DNA from: Vanilla planifolia
Lineage: Eukaryota; Streptophyta; Magnoliopsida; Asparagales; Orchidaceae
Direction: 5' to 3'
Length of the DNA: 64,000 nucleotides
NCBI GenBank assembly: GCA_023846275.1
Contig: JAIUJO010000089.1
Span: 1,318,501 to 1,382,500, forward strand
Shown here: in pieces, positions 23,601 to 37,034 of the stretch
How the letters are laid out: each line of letters begins with the position of its first letter
How positions within the stretch are numbered: position 1 is the stretch's first letter
The notes under the pieces: model-generated
Databases searched by the model: none
The model's input: the letters and a program-made list of their open reading frames with translations, nothing else
What the model was told of the DNA's origin: nothing
Translations under genes and position numbers: made by a program

Positions 23601-26600
23601 CACAATTTGATTCCAATTATATAAACCGTACAGATAAATATCTTCCATTTGATGGTTGTAAAAACTATAATAATAATTTTTTCACTATTTTTAGAAACCA
23701 AATTTCATTCTATCATAACTATTATAACATGTGGTAGTTAAGTAGATTTGTCCCAAATTAAAAATACATATTCGAAAGAAAAGTAGAAATTATTGGATTG
23801 AGGCACAGCATGCAAAAGTGCTATGCATGAACTTATAATGGATTTGGAAGAAGAATTAATCTATATTTCAAGACAATCATCACAGGAAAGCATAAGATAG
23901 TATAGTGTAACAAAATTCTACATACTAATTTGCTTCAATCAAAGCAAGAATTCCTTTACAACTTCCCTAACATGAACATAAATAAGCAATGCAACTAAAT
24001 GTTATGACATGAAACTTGATAAGAATACAAATTCATTATAGAAGCCAAATAGGCACCAAACATAAAACGTTGGGAGGAAAAAAAGTCAAGCTAACATATA
24101 CCTTTTCACGGTTGACTGGTTGACCAGGGTGACAAATGTGCAGGTGAGGCCCCTTATTTGCGGTGGAGGGATGGGCCTCACTTGCCTATTTTATCGTTCA
24201 GTAACTCCCTCTATTTTCTAATACTTAATCTCAAAAAATAAACTATATATTATGCAGATGGCAAATGAAGGATTTGTATTACTACTTGAGAAAAGAAAGA
24301 CCTCAAAAAACTATATATGAGAAGATTCACAGCATGCTTACAGAAGACAGTGAATTCCAAAACAACTTGAGAAGGCATTAACATAAAGTCTAATTAGTTG
24401 ATTGTAACTGTTAAACATTTTTCAAAAGAGACAAAAATTTCTTATATTTTTTGTTTGATTGGGTGAACTTACAAATCCATGTGCACTTTAGGTTCCACAA
24501 AATTTTTGTTTCTTGCAAACAAAATTGTGAAAACAAAATCAAAGAATAATTACACCCAACAAAGAAAACATAAATTGAACTTAAAATGTCATCATTTATA
24601 ATTCCATGATTTAAATATTCATAAAATGTTAAATTGTATCCAACAAAATGAAACATAAATACAGGAATCATGATATAAACACTGAGATATGGAAAGCAAA
24701 CTATGTTTGCTATGACCATGGGCAACTCCCCCAAACTCTTAAAAGGCTAGCACTATCATGGGAGGACATCCTATTCAAACAGTTGGCCACTCTAATAAGA
24801 GCATCAAGAATTCTTTAAGCTAAGCTAGATCCAACAAACCCTTTACCAGAAAAAGGGAAAAAAGGTCAATCCAACATTTTCACCCCGCTTTTCTGTCCTA
24901 GATTATCAACAGTGCTCACATGCATGCTGATAAAAACATTCACATCAGCAAATTGCCAAAAAGTTGTGGTTGGACAGACAAGAATATTAAATAGTGTCTC
25001 ACGAACTAGTCTCACACTGACATTACTTTTAGTGTACAAGTTAAATTTTTACAAATATAATCAAATAATATGGCCCCAGTAAGATAGCAATGCTTCCATT
25101 TTGTAACTCAAACCTAGAATTGAAGTACAATGTTACCACTGATTACCAAAAAGATGGCCAAAAATGGCAAATGGATAGAGCTTTATGTTTAGTCAAGATG
25201 AAACAAAAACATGGTTAATAATATATTCTTTTATATTTCAATTTTCATCAAAGGAGGAGATAGAAAAACAGGTTGCTGAACATCAGATGAACAAAATAAG
25301 CTATTGCTTATGTAATGTCTCCCAAGAGTTTTACCAACTCTTTAATTGGAATTCAAAAAGAAAAATATCAATAACTAAAATAGTTATGAAACCTGACCAA
25401 CATTCCAACTTGCTTATGAGAATGCCTAAAAAAAGCATCAAATTATAAGTAACCATCATTATCTTCTCTGAGAGTGCTTCCATATTAACCCATAGAACAG
25501 ATCTTGTTCAAGGTCATCATTATCATTAAATGAATAAAAAAACAAAAATAGGTATAGGGGGATAAGCATTTAAAATATGTTATATTTTTAAACAAAGTAT
25601 GTATGAGGGAACATTAAATAAAGACATTTTAGTACCCAATCCCACATTAAATTAAATCATAATACAAGCTAAAAAACATGGATTGGGCTATTAGTTCCAT
25701 GAGCACTGTGATTGTGAAGAATAAGATTTATGCCCTCAAAATATTCATTTTAAACTTTACAAATTGCAAGGCTATAAATGACCTGATCCAAGCAAGTAGA
25801 ACAGGGCTCAAGTTCAATTATGTTAGGTCTACTGGAGCTCAATTCGAGTATAATTGATGGTATTAAAGCTTGTCTCATTTAAACAATAAATGCTTAAGTT
25901 CACAAACCCCAAAGAAGCAACTTGATCAACAAATATAAGAATGAGCTATAAAAGGACAACATACAATCAACTAAACAAGTTGGCACGTGTTAAATATTTG
26001 AGACTTAAAACAAGCATGTGAGCATAAAATGTTTATGAACACTAATTGATACATTAAAAAGAATATATAGACTACATTCATAAATATTAATTGATACTTT
26101 AAACTTGTATGCCTTTTCTGAACCACTAGATCATACTTAAAAGAATGTATTAAAAGGACACATCAGGTGCATAAACAATCTCAGTTATTAATGTTTAGGA
26201 AGAAGGTGTGCATGAAAAAAATGAAATCAATAATAATAAAAATAACTTATGCATTTTGTTAAAAATATATATAATATAATGTATTGAAGAAAAACAAAGA
26301 CAAGCATAAGCCAAATACGTTGAAATAATAACACAACAAAAAAAAAACATGTACAAGATGTTAGAACTATACAATCTGCATGGCATTTGTGAGCTTCTAG
26401 AAAAGAATAGTTAATGACTATGACTCTAGATAACTAAAGATAAATACTGAGGTAAAACACAGAAAACAACAAAGCCTAGTAATCACAAAATGTATATTAA
26501 ATAATTAAGCTTTTATAAATACATTGTGTCCAAGAATGGAACAATTTAACAAAAGCTAAATAATACAACTGCAAGGTTTCATTCAACACCATCTTGATTA

Positions 26601-27129
26601 CTAAGAAAATTAAATTTGCTATCTTTTATAATAAGACCATCAAACATATCATTCATAAATCAAATAGAGATCTTGGACCACTCTATTGAACTAGCCATAA
26701 TACTGTCCTACTAATTGAGAGTGGCTGCTGTAGTTGAAACCAGGCACATTTTAATTTCAAGATCCGATGAAATGGCATGAGACTAATCATCATAGAACTG
26801 AAAAATCAGACCTTAAGTTATTCACTATTAAAAGTAAAGGAGCGATTTCAAACCTCATGGAACTTTTGGTTGTGAAAAGTGTAGGCATTCCTTTCCTAAA
26901 TGTTATTTTAACAATAAAGTAGATTTAATGAAAAACCATGCAGTGTAAATATCAACATGGAACCAGGCCCACTCTGCACAAATTAATCAACATGAAACTA
27001 AACTATCCCTTATTTCCTTATCTAGAAAAACAAATTACGATAGCCAAAAACAAAACTCTACATAGAAAGATATTCACAATCTCGGCTCACAAGAATTACA
27101 AGACAATGTGAAGCACCGAATAGATAACA
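20637..27129. other. AT-rich region without recognised genes
   Basis: More than 6 kb between the two pseudogenes. The plus strand is rich in A, as a long intron of a minus-strand transcript would be, but no exon can be identified. Scattered frames (20623-20907, 24411-24734 minus; 25185-25448 plus) resemble no family. It contains one two-copy tandem repeat, listed separately. Confidence 0.5.
22687..22846. repeat. Two-copy tandem duplication, 80 bp period
   Basis: Units start at 22687 and 22767, both running GATCCAT.. to TGCATATAG and sharing TTTTGGAATGTGAAGACTGA. They are only slightly diverged, so this duplication is younger than most repeats nearby. Confidence 0.9.
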
Positions 27130-27490
27130 AAACATTAGAACAAAAATACCAGTATCAACTTGAGAGCAGGTAGGAAAGAGGAATTTCCACTTATAATCAT
27201 CATGGACAGTAAGCAATTTAAACTCCTACAAGAACCATTAGCCTGAAAGAAGGAAAGCGAGAGAGAGCGAGAGAGAGGCAAAATCGTTCGACCTTCGAAC
27301 ACCTGGAGAGCACAAGCGAAGCCGTGATGGTCGAAGGACACACACAAGTCCTAGATCTTGTAACGCATATAAACTATGGCATTCAGTACATGGAGATCGA
27401 GATCGACAATGGCACCAGTGGAGGCAGACAAAATTCTAACTATAGGGCAGTCGAAGCGAGAAAAGGAGAAGGGAAAGGAAGACCTTCTGC
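27130..27490 (-). other. GC-richer block, possible 5' end of a minus-strand transcript
   Basis: On the minus strand this block is CT-rich and ends a long T-rich stretch, the usual look of a first exon followed by an intron. Minus-strand frames 27351-27620 (ends STGAIVDLDLHVLNAIVYMR) and 27135-27347 cross it, but I recognise no protein. There is no clear TATA box. It may be a gene remnant or transposon leader. Confidence 0.25.
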
Positions 27491-28879
27491 CTGATGAAAA
27501 CGTTATAAATCCATAAATAAAGCTTAAAAGATTGTAGCAACAAAAAAAATCATTTCTAAAATCAAAACAAAAACAAAAGAAAAAATAAATTATGTGTGTA
27601 AATAGAACCAATCGATACATTCCATAATAATCAATTAAAGTTTTATATAATTGTTTATAACAATTTAAACTTATTGAGTTGTATATAATAATAAATCATC
27701 TATTATATCAGAATTAAAAATTATTCAAATAATTTTTAGACTGTGTGATAGTCAAAATAAAAGATTAATCCTCTTAAAAATAAAAATAACTATTTATTAT
27801 TAAGAGAATAAAAAATTATATAAAAAATATTTAATATCAATTTTCAAGTATTATTAAAAAAATTATATTTATATATATACATATCATGAATAACATAAAA
27901 AACAAATATTAACAAAATAAAGAAAAATATACAAACAAATTATTATTATTTATTACAAATTTTAACAATGAACATATTAAGAGTTGTATAATTTTTGTAG
28001 TTACTCAATACAAACTATGGGTAATTAAGAAACTATGATTTAGTATTTCAACAAAAATTTTAATGCGAGATTGATGCAGGGGTGTTTGATCTTTCAAATG
28101 GCAATTAGATATTTAAATTGAGACAAACTGATTTTTTTTAATTTATGATAAAACAAATATTAAAATATAATTTTTTTATCTTTATTTATTTACAATGAAA
28201 TAAATAGATTTATAATGAAATGTTTTTAATATATGTATTTTTTTATTGTTAAGCATGACTATAATATTTGATTAAATATTTTGTTTTGTTTATAAATTTA
28301 GCCAATCATGAAACAATTTATAGGAATAAGTTTTTTTAGTATAGCATAAAATTAAGATCTTCTACAAAAAAAATTTTTGTCAATGTTTCAAAATATAAAT
28401 TTTAATTCAAAAGATGAAAAAATTATAAAAATTATTTTAATAAATATATATATATATAGTTATAAAATAATTATAATATTAACCATTCTTTTAATCTATT
28501 TTTAGTACCATATTTATGAAGACTATTTGGAGCACTAATTTCAAACTTTTTTTTAATGAAATTGCTTTTCAAAATATTATCAAATGTTTGTTTAGCTATG
28601 TTTGAAAGCATACTTTTAATTTAAAAAACAGAAAACAATGTTAAAAAATAAAAGATTGTTTTATCATCATAAAATGACATTAAAAAGTTTAATTCACTTT
28701 TATTAAGAAATAAAATATTTTCTAATCATTTTTCAATACAATTAATAACAAATTTATAAAACCCATCAAATTCTTAATAATACTTTTTAATAATATTATT
28801 TAATTTATTTTAATTAATTAATTAAATTTTTAACATAAAATTATTATAAAAATATAATCAAAATACATAATATTTTCAA
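27491..28879. other. AT-rich spacer
   Basis: Extremely AT-rich with no reading frame or repeat of note. Confidence 0.6.
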
Positions 28880-29190
28880 TTGCCTCTATGGCCGGAGAAC
28901 TAACGCCACGGACTGAGCATCGAATTCCTAGACACTCACTTTAGTTTTTTTGGCAACCTTCTCCTCAATCCCTCCTCGGATACCTTCGTTTTTCTCTACT
29001 CCCTTAACCCTTTCTCATCCCAACGCCTTCTAGATCAGAACTCATCTGTCACTTTATCTGCGTCTTCCTTTAGCCTTCGTGTCGACGTTGCTCAGTTTTA
29101 TAGCTCTCCGTCCGTGCTTCTTTGCATCTGAACGAAAATCTTCAAGATTATATTCTTCACCGACGGAGTATTTTTCCATCAGTGTACACT
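28880..29190 (+). promoter_or_regulatory. 5' leader and proximal flank of the AUG5 pseudogene
   Basis: Base composition shifts sharply to C- and T-rich at about 28885 and stays so up to the ATG at 29191, as in plant 5' untranslated leaders. An upstream ATG at 29122 is in frame with the main start, but its 23 extra codons do not resemble the family, so 29191 (MQAPGG) is preferred. No TATA box was located. Confidence 0.45.
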
Positions 29191-30291
29191 ATGCAGGCTC
29201 CAGGAGGGGCAGTCCCAAGGCTGGAGGCGATCGTCGATTGGCTTCAGAACAAAACGGGATACCCAAGTCAGCTTCCTTCCGTTGACAAGCTCCACAATAT
29301 TTGCCAAGGAAACATGGTCCCCTTGTGGAGCTTTCTCCTTCAAAGAGTGCGGTCGGAGATAACCACGATGACGGTTCGCCGAATATTTTGGTTCATGGAG
29401 TGGCAGCACCTGCTGAAGGGGTGAAAGCGAGGAGGTGGGAAAAGGAAAAGGGAAGCATGGATTACGAGGATGGATCATCTCTAGAGGCGAAGGAAATCGT
29501 GATGAGGGAGAGGGACCTTGCGGACGAGTAGGCGGTGCGGTTGAGGAATGTCATTAGGCGGCAAAGGAAGGAGTTGAGGTCCAGGCTAGCGGAGGTTGAA
29601 AGAGGGGAGTCGGAGCGGAAGTGAATGGTCGACGAGAGGGCCAATGATAAGTGAGATGTCTAATTTTTTTATTTGGTTTTTAGATTAGGGGATTCTTGTA
29701 GCAGGAGGATTATACTAAACAAAATGTTCGAATTTGGAATTGGAGAAGAGGTTTTTTTGGCGTCATGAATACATTATTGTTCATGTTATTGTTCACTAAA
29801 TGCATATTTTCTAAAGTTGTGTGACATTGCTAATGTGTTTTCCATTGGAATGATGGCGTAAGTGCTGATTACCTTTAGGTTTGTACTCGTTTGATGAATA
29901 AGTATTTCCTTTCTTTTGGTTGACATATAAGGTACAAACAGGTGATGTTAGAAGCTTATGATCAGAAATATGATGAGGCAACTAAGATATTTGTCGAGTA
30001 CCAAAAATAGCTTCATCAATATGTAAGCCAAGCAAGAGACATTAGGAGGTTGATTACAGATAGTGCTACTAATTCTATTGGTGAGATCCATTTGGACAGT
30101 GAGAAAGAAGAAGTCTACACAATGGTTAAGGGTAGCAAATCATCAGATGATGTAATGGTTGTGATAACTGAGTCTCTTAGAAATAAATCATAGTTACTTT
30201 AGTCAATCTTTGCATACACTTTGCGCTACAACAAATTGATCCATAGTGAGACTAAAAATATTGACATCCGAGCTGATGCAGTGCTTTGGAG

Positions 30292-31627
30292 GTAATTCCT
30301 TTTATCATCAACTCATTGTTTTCATTTTTCTTTCTGCATAGGATGAATTTATAAAATATTTTCTTTATCTTTGATAAATCTTTGTTTGTTTATCAAGTTT
30401 TAGAAGTCCTATGTGGCAGTTAGCATATATTTATATGCTTCAAAAATACATTGGAGTATATTGGTTGTTGAGAGGAAAACATTAAAAAGTTCAACGTCAA
30501 TGTCGCACTACCAATTGTTTCCTTATGAAAATCGTGTATGTACTATTATGGCTATTGTTTGATACTGTTTAAGAGCTACTTTTCTTTGTTGTCATATTGA
30601 TATTACACTTTAATTTCATTTTTTATTGTTTAACTTATGCAAAGGCCATATTGACATCATTTCAATCATCTAAGGGTGCTCTCATTAAAATGTACAAGTG
30701 AAACATTAACAAACTTATTTGATTTTTTTTTTATCTTTCTCTATTTCCATCTATAAACTCATTTAATGTACAATTATTATGAAATGTTTTCTTAAATTTG
30801 TAGTTTATGTTAAGTCCTTGTGTAGCTTGTTAGCATTTGGTTACTTGGGTTTGATGATGTCAACTTAATTAAGAATTTGTTCATGAAGCATTGATAAGAT
30901 AGGGATACAAAATTAATAGAGCATGAACTAGAGCGATAAAGAGAGGTTAGAAAAGGCTTCAGAAAAGATGGTAGATAGGTTGAATATAATAATCTTTTTT
31001 TTATTATTAAAGAAAGTTCAGGATTATGAAAAACTAATGTCAAGGTCGAATTAATGTGTAGAGCAAATGTCTTGTTTGTGCCAAATCGATGTTAGGCTGG
31101 TATTATGGAGAGTTTTGACAGTGATGTTTATTTCTCTTTAATTAAATTCTATTACTTATAGTTTTTATTAAGAAGTAGATTTGTGATGAATAATATATTT
31201 TATTGGCTATTGTAAGAAGTTGGATAATTTATTCATTTCAATTGCATGGTTAATCATTCCTTAAGATAAAATTAAAAATAGCATATTAAAAAATCGTTAA
31301 CGAATGATTATGATATTTTTGGTTGTGTTTGCTGAAGTTATATCGATAAATTTAAAGAAGATAATTAAATATTACTATTTTACTAGTATAAATAATATTT
31401 TAGGATAATTATTATTTATCCATTTTTTGGTTAAAAGGTTAATTTTTTTGTGAATTATTAGTTTTACCTTTTTACCACAAAATATTTTATTTAATAATCA
31501 GTTATGAACAACTAATTTAAAATTACGATTTAGAATCTTTTATAACATTTGTGAATGACTTTATGCTTTGGAAATACCCAATTTATTGGTCTATCATATT
31601 AAATGGATTATCAACTGTTCCATTCAG
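30292..31627 (+). other. AUG5 pseudogene intron 2
   Basis: Flanked by GT (30292) and AG (31626-31627). T-rich, no nested element recognised. Confidence 0.6.
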
Positions 31628-31769
31628 GTACAAATATGGGAATGATATAGTAATAGATACTGAAACTCGAGATGCAAGTTCACCTTTACTATATCAGGTT
31701 TATGGTAGTCCAAGGAGTGGTACGGATCTATCCTTACAAGGAACTTACAATCAACCACTTGAAAGACAA

Positions 31770-34755
31770 GTATGCCTTCTCCTTATATGTAGAAAAATAT
31801 AGAGTATGCTATGTAGTTGCCTATTATTTCTCATATTAGAGATTACTTATACTTAGTGTTTGATATCCTGTACTTGGTTATATTTCTTAAAATTTTACTT
31901 GTGATTATCTATCAAAGGAGACTTTATAATCATTCTTACGTTCATTTGTTTTTGTTCCTTATTTGTCACTTTTCTTTAACATTAGATATTTTGTTACACC
32001 ATTTTTTGTGATTAATGTTTCATGTGCACCTTTTGATTTTTTTTTCATTCATAAGGTCATCCCTTTTCATATGGCATATTCATACGTACGATAAAATTTT
32101 AATTTTAGGTTATTGCGGTAGAGTGCTTAACAAAGTGATTTGGGTTTTTTTATTATTTATTCTTATGGGTTCTACTACTAGCTATTTTCAAGGGATCTTA
32201 CAAGTTATATTTAAAATAGGAGCTTTTTTTGTGATTTTTTCACTATTTCGACCACAAGAATCTCTATGTTGCTATTGTAGAGACATTGGTAATCTTAGCC
32301 TAATGAAGAAAGAATAATAAATATTTAAGCAAGTAACTTATGAATCCATTAAAAAATTACTTGACCATAAGTCAAAGTAAGTCTTTTTTGAAATTACTAC
32401 AATAACTCAGGAAATACATATTCGATGGTTGAATTATAAATATCAACTATTCTAAAAAATATGGTACTTGCAAAGAAGATGGGACTTTTGCCCTTGAGTG
32501 ATTTTCATAATGATCCATGGCAAAACAGTTTAGATAGTTTGGTAAGAAAAATATAGTCTAGTGATAAAATGCTTAAATTTGGGGAATGACTATAATAGTT
32601 GTACCTTCTAATTGGAAATATTACCAAGTGATAGAATTAATTGTCACTTTTCTTAATAAAGCATGTTTGCAAAGCACTAATTCCATTTACAACCTATCCA
32701 AAATTACATTAGACTACATTAAACTTCTTGGGAAGACATCAAAGCTACTCCAAAAAACAAGTAACTTACCAAACAAGGAAAAATAAGCATATGTTGGACA
32801 ATGCTTTGGCTTGCACATCATTCTCCTTCTTTTTAAAATTACTTGACCTTGAGTTGACTCGTGAAGTCTTTCGAGGAGAAAACATTTCATATCTCCATCC
32901 TAGCATAAGGATATTTTCTTTGCCCTTCTTTTCTACCAAAGGGAAAGATTGCAAAGCAATGAGGGAAGCTTGGCATAATATGCTACTAGTAATCGAATCA
33001 AGTGTTGCATGGAGAGAATTTTATTAGGGATGCACTACTTGAGCTGTGATTGTGTTTCTTGCATCTAATATTATAGTTTTTTCTATTTAGCAGATACATG
33101 TATAATATTTATTGTGCCAGGAAGAACACAAATGTAAGCTTAGAATTTGTCTTCTGCAATTTTTCTTTTTTAATTTCTTTGGTTCTTCTAAACAAGAAAC
33201 TTGGACAACTAGAGATTGTTCTATTAGTCATAGTGGTATTTCACTAATTTCACAGGAATTAAAGTTTTTAGCTCTTAACCAAGCTCCTTTTTTAATCTTT
33301 CATAAGTTTTTTTAAAATATTATATAGAAAAAGATTATATGTTAATATTACATGATAACATAATACATCAAATTTATGGGTACCTCTACGTCAAATTATT
33401 GAGTATAACATAATCATTAAGGGCTGTTAAGCTTTTTTTTAACTTGATGTTTCTTTGTGGTTTGTAAGGTAATCTTGATTAAATCTATATTGTCTTTTTT
33501 GTTATAAAAGATTAAATGAGCTAAGGTGGTTTGTAGTGTCTTTGTATGTATTATGTATGTATCTATGTATGTATGTATGGATCCATGTATGTATGTATGT
33601 ATGTATGTATGTATCTATGTATGTAGTTAAATTATCAATTTACTTATTTTATGTAACTCAACTTAATATGCACTAATCGACTAAATTTAATCATCCGAAC
33701 TTATTATTAATATTTGTGTTGATATTATTTTATTAATCACTTAGGTTAGTGAACTTATTGACTTTTTTTGAAGCTTATTTCTAATAAGCATAAAAGTTTT
33801 TTTATACATTTCCATTAGTGGACAATTTTGTCATTAACCCTTGTTAAGTGATAACTAATAATTAATATTTGTTATTAACTGAAGTAACCTAGCTAATGTA
33901 AACATATTTCTATCAGGGGATAGTAAATGCTATGTTTATTTTTTGACTATATAATTGTTCTTAATTTTTTTAATCACTTGTAAGGGTTATCTACATGAGG
34001 AATGGATTGAAATTATATAGATCAACATGTAGTTTAAAACAAATGGTTGGGATTTGCTCAACTTGGTTCATATACTTACATTAAAATGACAGTTGGTAGT
34101 TTGTAACAGCTTAAGACCTCTACAAAATGAGGATTCTTATTTCATTAAAATGGAAATATATACTTGATTAACAAATTTCTCATATGGCCAATTGATTTTT
34201 AAATGTTCATTTTGTGATTTTAGCCTAAGATTTAAATCTTCAATGTGGAAAATTGTAACAAATATGATGGCTGGGCATGTTGTTATCCTTTGTCAAAAGT
34301 TTCATTGTCGAAATCTTAAACTACAAGCTATGTTTGTGTGAAGTTGTGAATTAACAACATGCTTGAAGTTGACCTTGCCTTTAATAGTCTGCTTTGAAAA
34401 TTGGCCAGGCATTAAAGAAACTAGAAAAATGAGTAGTAAATTTTTAGTTAAGGGGCTCGTTGTCCAGAAGATTTTCATGGTCTCATTTTCCTTGGACATT
34501 TATGCTCTTTATGGTACTGCTCATAGACAAGTCTGTTTGGTTTATTTAAAAGCCATATGCATGTCAACTACTATAGATAACCTTCCACACTTTTAGTTAT
34601 GGTTATGAAGATATCCAAATAACACTAAGGAAATTGTTTCAAATGGAAACACTTATGGAAATGCTTCATCTCATAGGAATCATATCTTTGCAATTTTATT
34701 TGGTTTCATTTTAGAACTCGTAATGATGTAGATCATGCATCCATTTTCCTTTCAA
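31770..34755 (+). other. AUG5 pseudogene intron 3
   Basis: A 3 kb intron with a good GT donor at 31770 and a damaged acceptor. It holds several unidentified frames (31817-32317, 32586-33027, 33112-33315, 34363-34596) and a TATG microsatellite. The run of mid-sized frames suggests an old insertion, but I recognise no transposon protein. Confidence 0.5.
33544..33626. repeat. (TATG)n microsatellite
   Basis: About 20 tetranucleotide units with a few substitutions, inside AUG5 intron 3. Confidence 0.93.
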
Positions 34756-35725
34756 AAAGCTCATGTCCAGAAGTTTGTGGCTACTAAAAATGTACTGAGC
34801 AAGGCAGCTGAAGCTAAAAGCAATAGCCAGAAACTTGTAAAGCGGTTACATGGAAATGGTAAAGTCGCAACAACAACACTACATCCTGGAGTCTAGTCGC
34901 AGAACCTTGGTAACACAAGGCATTTTCAGGTGATGTGACCCGTGTGATTTCTTAAAATAGGATTTTTCTAGAAAGGCTTTAAACTATAACGTGGATCATC
35001 GCTATGTATCATTGATATGGAATTTTGTGAATTTTCTTTATTCATGTTTTTGTTCTGATGCTAAGTGTTGTCAATCTTTAACATGCCAAACTTCATGGAG
35101 TTGTACCTACCATAAGTGTTTCGAAATTATAGATTCCTAACACCATATTTTTGGATATTTGGTGCTTACATTATGCATGTTGATTTTTTATTAATCATCA
35201 TAGAAAGCAAACATATATTTTGTCAAAAAAGTGTGCATTTTTGTTGAGCATTTTCATCCAATTTTCTTCATTACTATTTGAGTTCAAAGGGTAAGGATTT
35301 TGATCATGGATCTCATTGAAATTTTTTGAAACTGCATCGAATTATATCATAGATTAGCTTATAGTGTTTTTAACTTCAATTTGTAAAAAGCATAAGCTAG
35401 CAACGTGAGGATTATTGCACTGTAGGAGTTTATATATGCAATCTTCCATTGCAATGCAATGAACCCTTTCCTTGATTCCATGGTCTTGATCACTGTGTAT
35501 TATGTATTGTTCCACTGGATGTTTGGGCTAAAGAAAGAGATGTTGCTGGACTAAAAGCTAGCATTAATACATTAACATTGAGGTTCAATTCTTGAACCAG
35601 TTGTGTTTAGAGTGGAAAGAAGTAGAAGATTCTTTATAAAAGAAATGGAAGAAAATTGAAGAGTTTGACTCTCGCAGATCAGAACTTGAATCTCCTTACA
35701 CTGTATTCCTACGTGCTGGAATTGT

Positions 35726-37034
35726 GAAGTCTCTTGCATACCATATCCTCATTCAAATGATATATTGCTATTATGTGAACTTGACGTGTTATTGAGTTAG
35801 ATCCTTGAGTTCATCTTTTTCTTCCTATGTACACTGCTTGAGTTCATCTTTTTCTATTGATTTGTAATTTGTTTGTTTGTGTTAACATTTTTAAGTATCT
35901 TGCATACTATATGATCTTTTGATTGCATCTTTTGCTGTTTATGTGTGCTTTGTGTTTTTGAATTATATACCTGAGTCAATCTTTTGCTATTTAGTGTACT
36001 ATTTATCAGATCCAAATGTGCTTATGTACTAACATTGTTAAGTATTTAACTATTGAATCACTTTTTCCTAGATCAGATAAGTAACGCTTTATAGTGTACT
36101 TGAACTTGTACTATTAGAGGAACGCATTGCATAAAAGCTCCAAGATGATTGGGTTTCAAGGAGTGTAGGACATAGATGATCCACCACGTGTGATCTTACT
36201 TTAGGCATATGGTGATTGTGGCAGTAGGAATATGGTATTGTTTAGCTATAAGCTATAACAACACAAATATGGTATCCAATTCTGGCCTAATGCCACTTAA
36301 GAACTGAGCACTCCTAGAGTGGCTAAGTTTTTTTTCATGATATTATAATCTTATATATTTTTTAGTTGTAAAAACTAAAACTAAATTGTTATATTTGTAA
36401 TGAGGGGATCTTTTATGAATCCTTAAAACTTGAAGTTTTCAGTGAGTTTTCTTAGGGGAAAAACTTTTGAGTATCATATATTCCATGAATGAACACCAAA
36501 TATGCATTTTATCTTTCGGTTTTCTTTTTGAATTTGAGAATTAGTATATATTGAAAAAGATTTTTTTATCTAAACGAAAGATGGAAATGACAATATAAAT
36601 AGAAGTAGAATTATTACTTTCTCTCAAAACAAAAAAATTAGAATAGAGAAGGATTTTCTTTGGCATTTTCATTATCAAAAATCATCTTAGGTGACAACAA
36701 TTATATGTTCTAAATATTTGTAAACAAGGAAAAGTATCATTGATTATGAGTCCTACTTGTATAAGCATTTGTTGAAACATTCTTTTTTAAATTCCTAATA
36801 ACAAATTATATTATTTAGAATTGGGATATATTAGGATTAAATAGAAATTTTTTTTTATTGTTTTATTTTTTTAGTTCTCAAATATATCATATTTAATTTT
36901 TAAGATTCATTATTCTTTTATGAATTTCTAGTGAAACTTTACCCTAACACAAACCTTTTGTTATTTCCATATAATAAATTGTTAAATATTGATAATGCTA
37001 CTTAATTTGATTGCAAATAATTTGGATCAACTTT
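35726..37034 (+). other. AUG5 intron 5, part upstream of the retroelement
   Basis: T-rich intronic sequence, no exon or element recognised. Exon 6 lies beyond the inserted retroelement. Confidence 0.5.

Larger units (their letters stand above)
29191..35725 (+). pseudogene. AUG5: AUGMIN subunit 5 (AUG5) pseudogene, exons 1-5
   Basis: AUG5 is a plant-specific-type augmin subunit that helps recruit gamma-tubulin to spindle and phragmoplast microtubules. Exon 1, 29191-29650: EAIVDWLQ, LPSVDKL and CQGNMVPLWSFLL. A one-base deletion near 29382 moves the frame to NILVHGVAAPAEG. Stops fall at 29529 and 29622, before VDERAND. Exon 2, 29932-30291: QVMLEAYDQKYDEATKIF and VKGSKSSDDV, then directly ESLR and FAYTLRYNKLIH. 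About 75 family residues (the 'CDLLASRMIERIR' part) are missing near 30175. Stops at 30008, 30191 and 30200. Exon 3, 31628-31769, is intact: YKYGNDIVIDTE to NQPLERQ. Exon 4, 34756-34929: KAHVQKFVATK, stop at 34894, acceptor AG changed to AA. Exon 5, 35515 to about 35725: DVWAKERDVAGLKASINTL, frameshift near 35580, then KKWKKIEEFDSRRSELES, stop at 35637. Introns retained; not functional. Confidence 0.88.

Noticed and set aside
29122-29190. Upstream in-frame ATG for AUG5
   Set aside because: The added residues do not resemble AUG5 N-termini; MQAPGG at 29191 fits the family.
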